From assembly GCA_016178155.1 (NCBI GenBank), contig JACOTZ010000020.1, positions 1-38,128 on the forward strand: DNA of 38,128 nt. Direction: 5' to 3'. The notes under the pieces are model-generated. The model was not told where the DNA came from. It ran no database searches and saw only the letters and a program-made list of their open reading frames with translations. The position numbers and the translations under genes were made by a program. The number at the start of each line of letters is the position of its first letter. Within the stretch, counting starts at the first letter, position 1. Below, piece after piece: positions 24,954 to 33,551 of this stretch. The DNA is from Acidobacteriota bacterium (GTDB lineage: Bacteria > Acidobacteriota > Terriglobia > Bryobacterales > Bryobacteraceae).

Positions 24954-26629
24954 GAGCGGAACCCGAAGCCTCCGATGGCGATGCCCAGCGTGCGCGGATC
25001 AGTCCGCGGCCGGTAGGGCGGGTCGACGCGAAACTCGATTGTGACCGGTTTCGCGGGCCCCCCTATAATCTCCCAGCCGGCCGTCTGCCAACCCGAGCTT
25101 TGAAACTCCCGAGAGCCGATCTCGGTACCGTCGAGGAGGACCCGAAGCCGGACAGCGCCGCCATCACGCATCTGCATGGGGCCCAGATTCACCCGGACCT
25201 CGAACCGGCTCGCGTCCGCGGGCCGGAACAACCGGGCGGTGGCGCGGGGCCCGGTCCAGCGGAATTCGTTCTCGCGCGGGAACCAGCCATCGCCGAACTG
25301 CCACACGGGCATTCGCTGATCGACGCGAACGTAGGGTGCGTCCGGCATGGCAGCATCGCGGCGATAGATATCGAGGCGGCGCGAAGCGCCGTCCCAACTG
25401 AGCACGGCGAGGTTCGTCTCGTGCATCAACACGCGCGACTCGGGAGCGTCAACGGACGACAGCCGGATCTCGTGGCCGCGCTTGTAATAGCGCAAGGCGC
25501 CGGCAATACCCCACGGGTTCATTCCCGCGGGCCGGCCATCCCAGAGAAATGCGTCCACGTCCGGCGCGGCCCGGACGAAGGTCTCGAGTTGCCGCACGTA
25601 GCCCCGATTCTCATTGGCGATGGTGAGGGTGGCGCGGCGGTACTCGCGCATCTCGGTGTATGTGACCGCCATCAGGGCGGCGGCGGCAATCGGCGGAGCC
25701 CAGCGCGGCGTGTGCTCGAGCAGCACCGCGGCGGCCAGCGCGAAGAATGCGAGCGGCACATAAAGATACACGCTGAACATGCGGTTGGGCAGCGCCAGCA
25801 GCGGAGCAGCCAGCAGGCATGCTCCCGCGGCCGCGAACCAGAGCCGCCGGTCGCGCACGAATGCCGTCGCGGCAAGCAGCGCCAGGCCGCCGAGCGGCAA
25901 CAGGAGCACGTTGGACGAGTAAAACGCGACCGTGTCGGACACCGTATCCACCGTCAGCCGGAACGTGTATGCGTCTTCCGCATTGCGATTGGCGATCCAG
26001 GCTTGTGCGCCGAACCACAACGACACGGCGAAGAAAGGCGCCAGCGGGCGCCAGCGGCGCCCCCCGGCGATCATCTCGTAGGCGAGCAGGACTGCCGGAA
26101 GCATGATCGCGAGCTCCTTCGCCCGGTAGGCCAGCCAAAAGCACGCGAAGCTCACAACCGTGCGCCGCGCCATCCAGGCGTGCAGGCAGAGCAGCGAAAA
26201 CGTGCCGCAGAGCACGTCAAAGACGTACATCGGCCGCCAGTAGGCGTCGAAGGTCGCGGCGTGAAACGCAAAGAACAGCACGCCGGCGACGGCCGCCGCC
26301 TGCGCCGCCTTGAAGCGCCGGAGGAGCGCCCACACCAGAATCGCGTTGAGCAGATGCAGTATTTGCAGTACCGCCACGTACCAGCGGAAGTCGAGGCCGG
26401 CAAACGGTTCAATCGCGCGGTAGAAAAAGTGGCCTACAGGGCGAAAGTTGTTCCTGGAAAAAACCGGGTCGACCAGGCCGCGAGCGAATCCGCCCAGGCC
26501 GGCTTGCGACGTCCAGGCCAGATTGTCGAGGTCGTCGTCGTGAAAGTAGCCCTCGTAAGCGCCCCGGTTCGCCACCAGGAACAGGAGCACAATGAGCGCG
26601 GCCAAGCCTGGCGGGATGAGGCGGGTCAT
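24950..26629 (-). CDS. polytopic membrane protein, GT-C glycosyltransferase-like
   Basis: A 559-residue protein. The N-terminal 340 residues contain about ten hydrophobic helices. The first outer loop reads YFHDDDLDNLAW, an acidic DD motif in the place where GT-C glycosyltransferases of the PMT/ArnT type carry their catalytic Asp. RNNFRPVGHFFYR follows. The C-terminal 200 residues are soluble and beta-rich. No specific donor or acceptor can be named. The gene shares a 4-bp ATGA overlap with the MFS gene downstream, so both are made together. No ribosome binding site is evident before the ATG at 26629. Confidence 0.7.
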   Translation of the reverse strand: MTRLIPPGLAALIVLLFLVANRGAYEGYFHDDDLDNLAWTSQAGLGGFARGLVDPVFSRNNFRPVGHFFYRAIEPFAGLDFRWYVAVLQILHLLNAILVWALLRRFKAAQAAAVAGVLFFAFHAATFDAYWRPMYVFDVLCGTFSLLCLHAWMARRTVVSFACFWLAYRAKELAIMLPAVLLAYEMIAGGRRWRPLAPFFAVSLWFGAQAWIANRNAEDAYTFRLTVDTVSDTVAFYSSNVLLLPLGGLALLAATAFVRDRRLWFAAAGACLLAAPLLALPNRMFSVYLYVPLAFFALAAAVLLEHTPRWAPPIAAAALMAVTYTEMREYRRATLTIANENRGYVRQLETFVRAAPDVDAFLWDGRPAGMNPWGIAGALRYYKRGHEIRLSSVDAPESRVLMHETNLAVLSWDGASRRLDIYRRDAAMPDAPYVRVDQRMPVWQFGDGWFPRENEFRWTGPRATARLFRPADASRFEVRVNLGPMQMRDGGAVRLRVLLDGTEIGSREFQSSGWQTAGWEIIGGPAKPVTIEFRVDPPYRPRTDPRTLGIAIGGFGFRS

Positions 26630-26982
26630 GGGGCTGCGTCTCCGGGCCTATGCCCTCTAAGTTGTTGAAAACAAGCAGACAGGCGATCAGTGAGTGCGCG
26701 GAGCGCGGGCCGAGGCGTATTGGAGCGGCGGGCGGCTGCCGGGCAAGCCAGACGTGGCCGGAGCTGCACGGGACGCGGGCCGTGCGTGCCCCGAGGGTGC
26801 ATACGCGAACTCCGGGGGCAGTTGCCGGGAGCCGGGGCGATTGTGAGTTGCCTGGAAGTTTTAGTACTTTCCTGGTCACGGTTTGGCATGTTTCTCTGAA
26901 ACAAAGACGAGACCAACCCAGTCAATTTACCAGGATCGCCAGCGCGTCAGGGGCGGTACTGTACGAGCGTTAGCAAGCGGAC
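26630..26982. other. gene-free spacer between divergent genes
   Basis: A stretch of 353 bp separates the GT-C-like gene (minus) and the response regulator (plus). I see no convincing gene, RNA, inverted repeat or consensus promoter. It must hold the promoters of both flanking genes. Confidence 0.5.
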
Positions 26983-27444
26983 GTGGTTCAAGCTCAACCT
27001 ATATTGACCCGTACTCCGGTGCGAATCTTTCTTGCCGAGGACAATCCCGCGGATGTGTTTCTGCTGCGGCAAGCGTTCGATCTCACCGGTTTGGAGTACG
27101 AGCTGACGGTAGCGCAGGACGGCGAGGACGCACTTGATTTCGTCGAGCATCGCGGGCGGCACAAGACGGCGTGCATGCCCGACCTGATCATCCTCGATCT
27201 CAACCTGCCGAAGAGCGACGGCAACGAGGTGCTGGTGTGCATGCGCAGCCGGCTGGAGTTCCGCCATATTCCCATCCTGATCCTGACATCATCGTCGGAG
27301 CCGGAAGAGCATGCGCGAACCCGCCGGCTCGGAGCGACCTCATTTTTCACCAAGCCGGCCGATCTTGACGCCTACCTGAATCTCGGGGGCACTCTTCTCC
27401 ACTTCGCGTTTGACGGAGCCCGCAAGGCCCATTTTTCGCCTTAG
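26983..27444 (+). CDS. single-domain response regulator (Rcp1-like)
   Basis: A 153-residue CheY-like protein without an output domain. IFLAEDNPADVFLLRQAF gives the acidic pair and the N-P-A-D signature of the Rcp1/CheY-like group. D72 (LIILDLNLPKSDG) is the phospho-acceptor, LILTSSSEPEEH supplies the conserved Ser/Thr and FFTKPAD the Lys. Such regulators usually act through protein contact with phytochrome-like or hybrid kinases, but no partner kinase is adjacent. The GTG start has no clear ribosome binding site; a later start would still retain the receiver domain. Confidence 0.88.
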   Translation: MVQAQPILTRTPVRIFLAEDNPADVFLLRQAFDLTGLEYELTVAQDGEDALDFVEHRGRHKTACMPDLIILDLNLPKSDGNEVLVCMRSRLEFRHIPILILTSSSEPEEHARTRRLGATSFFTKPADLDAYLNLGGTLLHFAFDGARKAHFSP

Positions 27445-27469
27445 GGGGCGGGCGTCCGCGCGGCGCCTT

Positions 27470-29167
27470 TCACCTGCTGTTGACAGCTTGCAGGAAGTCG
27501 AAGTCGCAGCCCTGGTGCGCCTGCGTGACGTGTTCGAGGAAAAGCCTGCCATAGCCCCGGTCATAGGGCGGCCGGGGCGGACGGAAGGCGGCGAGGCGGC
27601 GTTCGATCTCACCCTCTGAGACCTGCAGATCCAGCCGGCGCCCCGGGACATCGAGCACGATCTCATCGCCGGTCTCGACGGCGGCGAGCGGACCGCCGAC
27701 GGCCGACTCGGGCGCGACGTGCAGCACGACGGTGCCGAAGCTCGTCCCGCTCATGCGCGCATCGGAGACGCGCACGACGTCGGTGATGCCGCGCTTCAGC
27801 AGGGCCTTGGGCATGGGGATGTGTCCCCATTCCGGGAAGCCGGGCGCGCCTTTGGGTCCGCCGCCCTTCATCACCAGCACGGAGTTCTCGTCCACGGGCA
27901 GGTCTTCGCGCTCGATCTCGGCGACCATCTGGTCGTGGTTTTCGAAAACGTAGGCGCGGCCTCGATGCCGCAGCAGGCCCGGCGACGCCGCGGTCTGCTT
28001 AATGACCGCGCCATCCGGGCACAGATTGCCGCGCAGGACCGCGATGCCGCCCTCGCCCGCGAGCGCACGCTCGATTGGCCGGATGACTTCCTGATTATGA
28101 TTGCAGGCGGCGGCCGCGTTCTCCGCTATGCTGCGGCCGTTCGCCGTGAGGGCGCCGCCGTGGAGCAGGGGCAGGATGGAGCGGAGCACGGCCGGCACTC
28201 CGCCGGCGTAGAAGAACTCCTCCATCAGGAACTCGCCCGAGGGCTTGACGTTGGTCACCCAGGGAGTGCGGCGCGAGATCTGGTCGAAATCATCCAGCGT
28301 GAGGCCGATGCCGAGGCGTCCGGCGATCGCGATCAGGTGCACCACGGCGTTGGTCGAGCCGCCGAGCGCCATGCACGTGGTCACGGCGTTTTCGAGGGCC
28401 TCGCGGGTCATGATGCGCGAGGGGCGCAGATCCTCGCCGGCCATCTCGACGATGCGCCGCCCGCTCGCTTCGGCGATGGCCTTGCGCCGCGAGTCAGGCG
28501 CGGGGATGGCGGCGCAGCCGGGGAGCGTCATACCGAGCGCCTCGGCAAGGCTGGTCATGGTGGAGGCGGTGCCCATGACCATGCAGTGCCCGGAGCTGCG
28601 GGCGATGGAACCCTCGATCTCGCACAGCTCTTCCTCGCTGATCTGGCCGATGCGGTAGAGGTCGAAGAGCTTGCGGCCGTCGGTGCCGGAGCCCAGCCGG
28701 CGGTTGCGCCAGTTGCCGTGCAGCATCGGTCCCGAGGAGACGACGATCGCCGGCACGTCCGCGCTCGCGGCGCCCATGAGCTGCGCCGGGGTCGTCTTAT
28801 CGCAGCCGCACAGCAGGACGACGCCGTCGACCGGGTTGGCGCGAATCGACTCCTCCACGTCCATGGCCATGAGGTTCCGGAAGAGCATGGTCGTGGGCCG
28901 CATGTAGACTTCGCCGAGCGAGATGGTGGGGAACTCGACGGGCACGCCGCCGGCCTGCCAGACGCCGCGCTTGACGGCTTCGGCGACCTCGCGCAGGTTG
29001 AGGTTGCAACTGTTCAGTTCGCTCCACGAGTTGCAGATGCCGATGACGGGCTTGCCGTCGAACACCTCGTGCCCGTAGCCTTCGGAACGGAAATAACAGC
29101 GGCGGGCGAAATTGTAGTATTCCGGGCCGAAGAACCACTCGCGGCTGCGCAGCTTTTTTTCAGACAT
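27470..29167 (-). CDS. IlvD/Edd-family dehydratase, sugar-acid (arabinonate/xylonate-type)
   Basis: A 565-residue enzyme. The ATG at 29167 is preceded by AGGAG at a 7-base spacing; longer frames upstream have no support. Three cysteines fit the [2Fe-2S] cluster: C54 (WSELNSCN), C122 (CGCDKTTPA) and C195 (SSGHCMVMGTAS). Their spacing equals that of C59, C127 and C200 of Rhizobium L-arabinonate dehydratase as I remember it. Other shared segments are GGSTNAVVHLIAIAGRLGI, PSGEFLMEEFFYAGG and SDARMSGTSFGTVVLH, the last with the catalytic Ser. The opening KLRSREWFFG also fits the sugar-acid branch rather than dihydroxy-acid dehydratase of amino-acid synthesis. It converts an aldonic acid to a 2-keto-3-deoxy acid; which sugar is unclear. 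Confidence 0.88.
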   Translation of the reverse strand: MSEKKLRSREWFFGPEYYNFARRCYFRSEGYGHEVFDGKPVIGICNSWSELNSCNLNLREVAEAVKRGVWQAGGVPVEFPTISLGEVYMRPTTMLFRNLMAMDVEESIRANPVDGVVLLCGCDKTTPAQLMGAASADVPAIVVSSGPMLHGNWRNRRLGSGTDGRKLFDLYRIGQISEEELCEIEGSIARSSGHCMVMGTASTMTSLAEALGMTLPGCAAIPAPDSRRKAIAEASGRRIVEMAGEDLRPSRIMTREALENAVTTCMALGGSTNAVVHLIAIAGRLGIGLTLDDFDQISRRTPWVTNVKPSGEFLMEEFFYAGGVPAVLRSILPLLHGGALTANGRSIAENAAAACNHNQEVIRPIERALAGEGGIAVLRGNLCPDGAVIKQTAASPGLLRHRGRAYVFENHDQMVAEIEREDLPVDENSVLVMKGGGPKGAPGFPEWGHIPMPKALLKRGITDVVRVSDARMSGTSFGTVVLHVAPESAVGGPLAAVETGDEIVLDVPGRRLDLQVSEGEIERRLAAFRPPRPPYDRGYGRLFLEHVTQAHQGCDFDFLQAVNSR

Positions 29168-29267
29168 TTGTAATCTCCTGTCGCGTCCGGCAACCCACGG
29201 CCGCCGCGCCGCGCGCGACCGCAGGCGATGGGAACGGCACGCTCGGGTGACGACCGCCCCCAGCGGT

Positions 29268-29297
29268 CGCGGCTCAGAATGAACCTTCTGAGCCGCG
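29268..29297. repeat. REP-like hairpin, copy A
   Basis: CGCGGCTCAGAA (29268-29279) and TTCTGAGCCGCG (29286-29297) form a perfect 12-bp stem with a 6-base loop. The following sequence CGCGTGAGCAAGCGG is shared with copies near 30680 and, inverted, near 33382. It lies in the spacer between tdk and the dehydratase gene. Confidence 0.75.
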
Positions 29298-29328
29298 CGC
29301 GTGAGCAAGCGGAATGTGTGACCGCACC

Positions 29329-29943
29329 TCAGCTCCTGTTCGTCTCGATGACGGCGCGCGCGAACTCGAGCACTTCCTGCCTGGGCACGCCGGGCTCGAA
29401 GCAGCGGCGGCAGCGCGCCTCATACATTCCCGCGGCTCCGACCACGATCAGGTCCTCGGACTCGACCAGCCTCTGGGTGTGCTTGGCGGGGCTTCCGCAG
29501 CGCATGCAAATCGCGAGCGTTTTAGTGATCGATTCGGCGAGAGCGAGCAGGTCTGGAACGGGCGAGAACGGCCGGCCCATGAAGTCGGTGTCGAGCCCGG
29601 CGATGATCACCTGTTTGCCGCTGTCGGCGAGCCGGCCCGCGATTTCGATCAGCTCCGGGCCCATAAAGTTGGCCTCATCGACGCCGATCACCTGCGTTCT
29701 CCAGTCGAGCCTGGCGAGGATTTCGACGGCGCCCGAGACGACTTCGGATTTCATCCGGATATCGGCGTGCGACACGATCTCATCGGGCGAGTAGCGGGCG
29801 TCGATGGTGGGCTTGAAGACCTGGACGCGGCGGCGGGCGATCATGGCGCGCCGCAGCCTGCGGATGAGCTCCTCGCTCTTGCCCGAGAACATCGGACCGC
29901 AGATCACCTCGATCCATCCGATATTGCCTGCTACGAACTCCAT
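29329..29943 (-). CDS. tdk: thymidine kinase
   Basis: A 204-residue cytoplasmic enzyme of the class II thymidine kinases. The Walker A loop is GPMFSGKSEEL (16-26), and VIGVDEANF carries the Mg-binding Asp and the catalytic Glu. The lasso region has the zinc-binding pairs CMRC and CRRC. GLDTDFMGRPFSPVPDLLALAE matches the family closely. It phosphorylates thymidine in the salvage pathway. The gene is divergent from the methyltransferase gene with only 46 bp between starts. A TACTAT hexamer lies about 13 bases before its ATG and no Shine-Dalgarno sequence is seen. Confidence 0.96.
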   Translation of the reverse strand: MEFVAGNIGWIEVICGPMFSGKSEELIRRLRRAMIARRRVQVFKPTIDARYSPDEIVSHADIRMKSEVVSGAVEILARLDWRTQVIGVDEANFMGPELIEIAGRLADSGKQVIIAGLDTDFMGRPFSPVPDLLALAESITKTLAICMRCGSPAKHTQRLVESEDLIVVGAAGMYEARCRRCFEPGVPRQEVLEFARAVIETNRS

Positions 29944-29989
29944 GCCGGGAAATCCGATAGTAGCAAACCGCAGCCGCTACCATTCCCGT

Positions 29990-30643
29990 ATGGAGCGGTC
30001 GCGCCGGATCATCGAGCGGGAATGGCTCGATGACACGCCCATCGAGCGGGCACGGAGCAGCCTGAACGACCTGGTGCGGATCAACCGCTGGCTGGGGGGC
30101 CACCGGACGCTGCGCAGGATGCTGGCGGGGCTGACCGCTCGGGACGAGGTCTTCTCGCTGCTCGATGTGGGCGCGGCCTCCGGCGACGGCTGCGCCTGCG
30201 TCCGCTCCTGGTACCCGCGTGCGCGCGTCACTTGCATGGACTACCGTGCCGGGCACCTGCGCGGCGCCCCTCCCAAGGTCGTGGCGGATGCTTTTCGCCT
30301 GCCGCTGCGCGGCGGTAGTTTCGATTTTGTATACTGCGCGCTGTTCCTGCATCATTTCAGCGACCAGCAAGTGGTCGAGCTACTGCGATCGTTCTCCGGC
30401 GCCGCCCGCCGGGCTGTGCTCGTCAACGACCTCGAGCGCCATCCGCTCCCTTACCACTTCGTGCCCGCCACGCGCTGGCTGTTCCGCTGGGACCCCATCA
30501 CCCTGCATGACGCTCCGATCTCGGTACAGGCCGGCTTCACTCCGGATGAGCTTCGCGACCTCGCTGTCCGGGCGGGATTGCGGAACGTTCGAATAAGGGG
30601 CTACCGGCCGGCATTCCGGCTGGCTCTTATCGGCGAGGTCTGA
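29990..30643 (+). CDS. class I SAM-dependent methyltransferase
   Basis: A 217-residue protein. ATG at 29990 is the first in-frame ATG after the divergent tdk start. Motif I is LLDVGAASGDGCACVRSWYP, and the acidic end of the next strand is CMDY. VVADAFRLPLRGGSFDFVY and ALFLHHFSD are motifs II-III typical of Methyltransf_11/25 enzymes. The C-terminal section (VLVNDLERHPLPYHFVPATRW) resembles methyltransferases found beside type III polyketide synthases and isoprenoid enzymes, but no such genes are present here. The substrate is unknown. A TACCAT hexamer 6 bases before the ATG suggests a leaderless transcript. Confidence 0.88.
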   Translation: MERSRRIIEREWLDDTPIERARSSLNDLVRINRWLGGHRTLRRMLAGLTARDEVFSLLDVGAASGDGCACVRSWYPRARVTCMDYRAGHLRGAPPKVVADAFRLPLRGGSFDFVYCALFLHHFSDQQVVELLRSFSGAARRAVLVNDLERHPLPYHFVPATRWLFRWDPITLHDAPISVQAGFTPDELRDLAVRAGLRNVRIRGYRPAFRLALIGEV

Positions 30644-30679
30644 GCCGGGCGATTGCGCCGGGTCGGGGGATTGCGGCGA

Positions 30680-30705
30680 TTCTGAGCCGCGCGCCTGGCG
30701 AGCGG
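30680..30705. repeat. REP-like repeat, copy B (half element)
   Basis: TTCTGAGCCGCGCGC at 30680-30694 matches copy A exactly, and the next bases CTGGCGAGCGG are a diverged version of its tail. It lies between two convergent genes. The pairing left arm is not present. Confidence 0.6.
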
Positions 30706-30716
30706 TTCGCGGCGCC

Positions 30717-33251
30717 TCAACGTTTGTCGTCGTCCAGGTCCACCGACATCGGCGAGAAGACGGACTGGCGGATCTGGGGATATGGCACGTCCCAGCCCTT
30801 GATCTGGCCCCAGAGGATGCGGTTCAACCGCTCGGTTGGTGCGGCATCGGGCGTGTCGAAGAACATGTTCTCGGAATCGATGGCCGCCCGCAGCGCATCT
30901 CCCGCCAGGGCCGACAGCGGCCGGTTTAGCTCGTACAGCGATTGCTTCGGCTCCACCGCGGTATAGCCGTTGAAGTCGGGCGTATCTGTGAACGATGCCC
31001 GCATTTCCGTAGCGATCAGATCGAACAGCGTGAGCGATGGCAGGCCGAGAATCAGCTCGATGGTCTTAAGCATGCTCGGGTGCGAGTAGAATGTGGAGTC
31101 GACGAACCCGCGCCGGACATAGGGACTGACGACAAGAGCCGTCGTGCGGTGTCCGTCAACGTGATCGACGCCGTTCTGCGCGTCGTCCTCCACCACGAAG
31201 ATCGCCATCTTTTTCCAGAACTGGGTTTTCGTGAGCGCCTGCGCGATCTGCCCGAGCGCCAGGTCGTTGTCGGCCACCATCGCTTTCGGCGTCGACGCGT
31301 TGGGCCGGGTGCCGAACGTGTGGTCGGAGGGAAGCTGCAGGATGACGAAGTCGGGCATGGTCCCTTCCCGCTCCCAGCGGGCGACGTCGGCCAGGAAAAT
31401 CTGCGCGCGCACCACATCCGGGACCGAGTTTGTATAAGGCGGGTAGTTGCTGGCGAGAATCCGGTTGAGCGGCTTCAGCGGAGCTTCGATATTCCATTCG
31501 CGCGTGAAGTCCTCGCCATTCTTCCAGCGCGCGAACAGCCTGCTGCGCAGTTCCACGGGTAGGCTCAGGCGGCCGGCGTACTCGCCATAGACGCGCACGG
31601 TCTTCTTCATACGCAACGCGGCATCCCAGATGAAGCCGGTGGCCGAATAGGCGATGGGATCGGTGCCATCGAAGGGATAGCTGCGTCCGGCGTAGCCGGG
31701 CCACAGGCAGTAGTCCGTCTCGTTGGCCTGCGTGAGCCACTGGTGGCCGTCGCCGCTGTTACCTCCCGTGGCGTAGAAGTTGTCGTAGAGGACGAACTGG
31801 CGGGCAAGGCGGTGCTGGTTGGGAGTGACATCTTCGCCGAACATCACCAGGCTCGGGTCGCCGTTGCCTTCGGGCACGTCACCGAAGACCTGGTCGTAGG
31901 TGCGGTTTTCCTTGATGATATAGACCACGTGCTCGATGAGCGACGGCTCCCCCGAACGCTCGGGGATTGCGGCCGGCCTGGCGGCCGGCCGCGCCGCCGG
32001 TCGAGATGTCGGCCGGCCGGCAAGGCGGCTGTTTTCTGCCACCGCGGTAGAGTAGCTCGCCAGTTGTGCCTCGTCGGGAACAGGTACCACTGCCACCGAT
32101 CCGCGGTAGCAGTGCACGAACCGTTTGTTCGGTTCGCCGCGCCAGCCGGATCCGGCGCCCAGCAGCGTCGCAACCGCGAGATGCTTGCCGTCGGCGCTGA
32201 GCGAGAGATCGTTGGGATACCACGCAGTCGGGATGAAGCCGCGAACAGTGCCCTCCTGAGCATCTATTACGGCGACTGCATTCAGCCCGCCGCAGGCGAC
32301 GTACAGCGTCCTGCCCTCCGCATTCAGCGCGAGCGCCGTGGGTGCCACGCCCTGAGTCTCATGGCCGAAGGGCCGGATGATTATCGTGCGGAGCAGCCTG
32401 CGGGCTTTCGTATCCACCACCGCCACCGACGATGAGTTGCCGCTGGCGACATAGAGTCTCGCGCGGGTCTGATCCCACGCGAGCGCAGTGGGATGGAGGC
32501 CGGTTTCCACCGAGGCCAGTGTTTCGCCGCGCTCGAGGTCCAGCAGGCGGACCGTGCCGGTGGAGGCAATGCCGCGCGCGTCCACCACCACCTGGTCCGC
32601 GTCGCGGCCTAAACCGGCCGGGAGCGTTTCATCCCCAGGTCTGGGAATGCGACCGCCCCAGTTGCTCACCCACGCAAGCTCGCCGCTGCGGCTGACGGCG
32701 GCGGCGAACGGCGCGATCTCGGTCTTCAGGCGGCGAAGGGTTTCGCCCGGGACGTTCAGATCCACAACGGCGAGCTCATTGGCGTGCGTAAGAGGGACGA
32801 CGGCGATTCTCTGTCCCCGCATGTTCGCCTGCGCGGCCGCGGCGGGCGAGCCCGTGAGATGGCTCGCGCCCAAATCCCAGGCTGTGGGATCCTTCACCGG
32901 CTCGACGGCCCAGAGCCGCGCCGCACCTTTGGGAGCGAACGCAACCAGCATGCGTCCCGAGACAGGATCGCGGTGCACTCCCTGGAGCCCCGACGCGCCG
33001 TCGACGGCGATGCGCTCGAGGACCTTGTTCTTCCGCCAGTCCAGCCGCGACAAGTGGCGCGAGCCGAGCACCCAGACTTCGGACGAATCGGTTCCGAACG
33101 CGACCCCGTAGACGCGTCCCTGGAAGACGCTTTGCAAGCCGGCGCGCTCCGGCTGAGGCGGCTGCTGCGCGTGCAGCACCGCGGCGGCAAGCAAGATAAT
33201 CGTGGCGGAAAGTAACATGGACCATTCCCGGTTCTGGTTCAAGGCAAGCAT
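30717..33251 (-). CDS. YncE-type beta-propeller / phosphoesterase fusion protein
   Basis: An 844-residue exported protein. ATG at 33251 follows GGAGG at 9 bases and starts a signal peptide (SMLLSATIILLAAAVLHAQ). Residues at about 35-415 form a seven-bladed YVTN/YncE propeller (TARLYVASGNSSSVAVVD-like blades). A low-complexity Arg-Pro-Ala linker follows at about 420-440 (RPAARPAARPAA). The C-terminal 400 residues are an alkaline-phosphatase-superfamily phosphoesterase of the PF04185 type, opening with VVYIIKENRTYDQVFGD (about 442-458). NFYATGGNSGDGHQW, FVVEDDAQNGVDHVDGHR and SPYVRRGFVD follow, in which Glu, Asp and His are metal ligands. It is likely a periplasmic phosphatase or phospholipase C-like enzyme; the substrate is unknown. 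It converges with the methyltransferase gene. Confidence 0.88.
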   Translation of the reverse strand: MLALNQNREWSMLLSATIILLAAAVLHAQQPPQPERAGLQSVFQGRVYGVAFGTDSSEVWVLGSRHLSRLDWRKNKVLERIAVDGASGLQGVHRDPVSGRMLVAFAPKGAARLWAVEPVKDPTAWDLGASHLTGSPAAAAQANMRGQRIAVVPLTHANELAVVDLNVPGETLRRLKTEIAPFAAAVSRSGELAWVSNWGGRIPRPGDETLPAGLGRDADQVVVDARGIASTGTVRLLDLERGETLASVETGLHPTALAWDQTRARLYVASGNSSSVAVVDTKARRLLRTIIIRPFGHETQGVAPTALALNAEGRTLYVACGGLNAVAVIDAQEGTVRGFIPTAWYPNDLSLSADGKHLAVATLLGAGSGWRGEPNKRFVHCYRGSVAVVPVPDEAQLASYSTAVAENSRLAGRPTSRPAARPAARPAAIPERSGEPSLIEHVVYIIKENRTYDQVFGDVPEGNGDPSLVMFGEDVTPNQHRLARQFVLYDNFYATGGNSGDGHQWLTQANETDYCLWPGYAGRSYPFDGTDPIAYSATGFIWDAALRMKKTVRVYGEYAGRLSLPVELRSRLFARWKNGEDFTREWNIEAPLKPLNRILASNYPPYTNSVPDVVRAQIFLADVARWEREGTMPDFVILQLPSDHTFGTRPNASTPKAMVADNDLALGQIAQALTKTQFWKKMAIFVVEDDAQNGVDHVDGHRTTALVVSPYVRRGFVDSTFYSHPSMLKTIELILGLPSLTLFDLIATEMRASFTDTPDFNGYTAVEPKQSLYELNRPLSALAGDALRAAIDSENMFFDTPDAAPTERLNRILWGQIKGWDVPYPQIRQSVFSPMSVDLDDDKR

Positions 33252-33381
33252 AGACTCCTGCCTCCGCGGCTTCAAGATACGTAGCGATGCACCCGGCGCT
33301 CCTCGTCGTGCTCCTGACGTTAACTGACGAAACCTCGACTGGCCGTTGCTATCCGAAGTTCGTCACCGACAGGATTTCGAA

Positions 33382-33441
33382 CCGCTTGCTGACGCGCGCG
33401 GCTCAGTAAATGCCGTCAAATCAGCGGAAGCGTTCTGAGCC
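33382..33441. repeat. REP-like repeat, copy C (inverted)
   Basis: CCGCTTGCTGACGCGCGCGG, followed by CTCAG, at 33382-33406 is the reverse complement of the copy A tail with one mismatch. CTGAGCC at 33435-33441 is the facing arm, 28 bases away, so the same hairpin design is present with a longer loop. Confidence 0.65.
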
Positions 33442-33450
33442 ACGACCGTC

Positions 33451-33551
33451 AGAAGGTGTGAAATATTCGAAAAAACCATTTCCGGCCTTAAATGTTTGCA
33501 CTCGGTTAGCCTGTGGAGAAGAGGCCCGAAATCAATTTTTTCACACCTTCT
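33451..33551. repeat. 13-bp perfect inverted repeat spanning 101 bp
   Basis: AGAAGGTGTGAAA (33451-33463) is exactly complementary to TTTCACACCTTCT (33539-33551). The 75-base interior has no coding potential. The size suits a miniature inverted-repeat element or a long-loop RNA structure, not a simple terminator. Confidence 0.7.

Noticed and set aside
25100-29173. Long plus-strand open frames at 25100-26668 and 27719-29173
   Set aside because: They lie antisense to the GT-C-like gene and the dehydratase gene, have Arg/Ala/His/Gln-rich composition without family motifs, and arise from high GC codon use on the opposite strand.
33372-33383. tRNA T-arm-like GGTTCGAAATCC on the minus strand
   Set aside because: The flanking bases cannot form the T stem (AGCGG against TCCTG), and no acceptor, D or anticodon arm is visible around it.
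33539-33551. Intrinsic terminator at the T run before CACACCTTCT
   Set aside because: The matching arm is about 75 bases away, so it is not a compact terminator hairpin.
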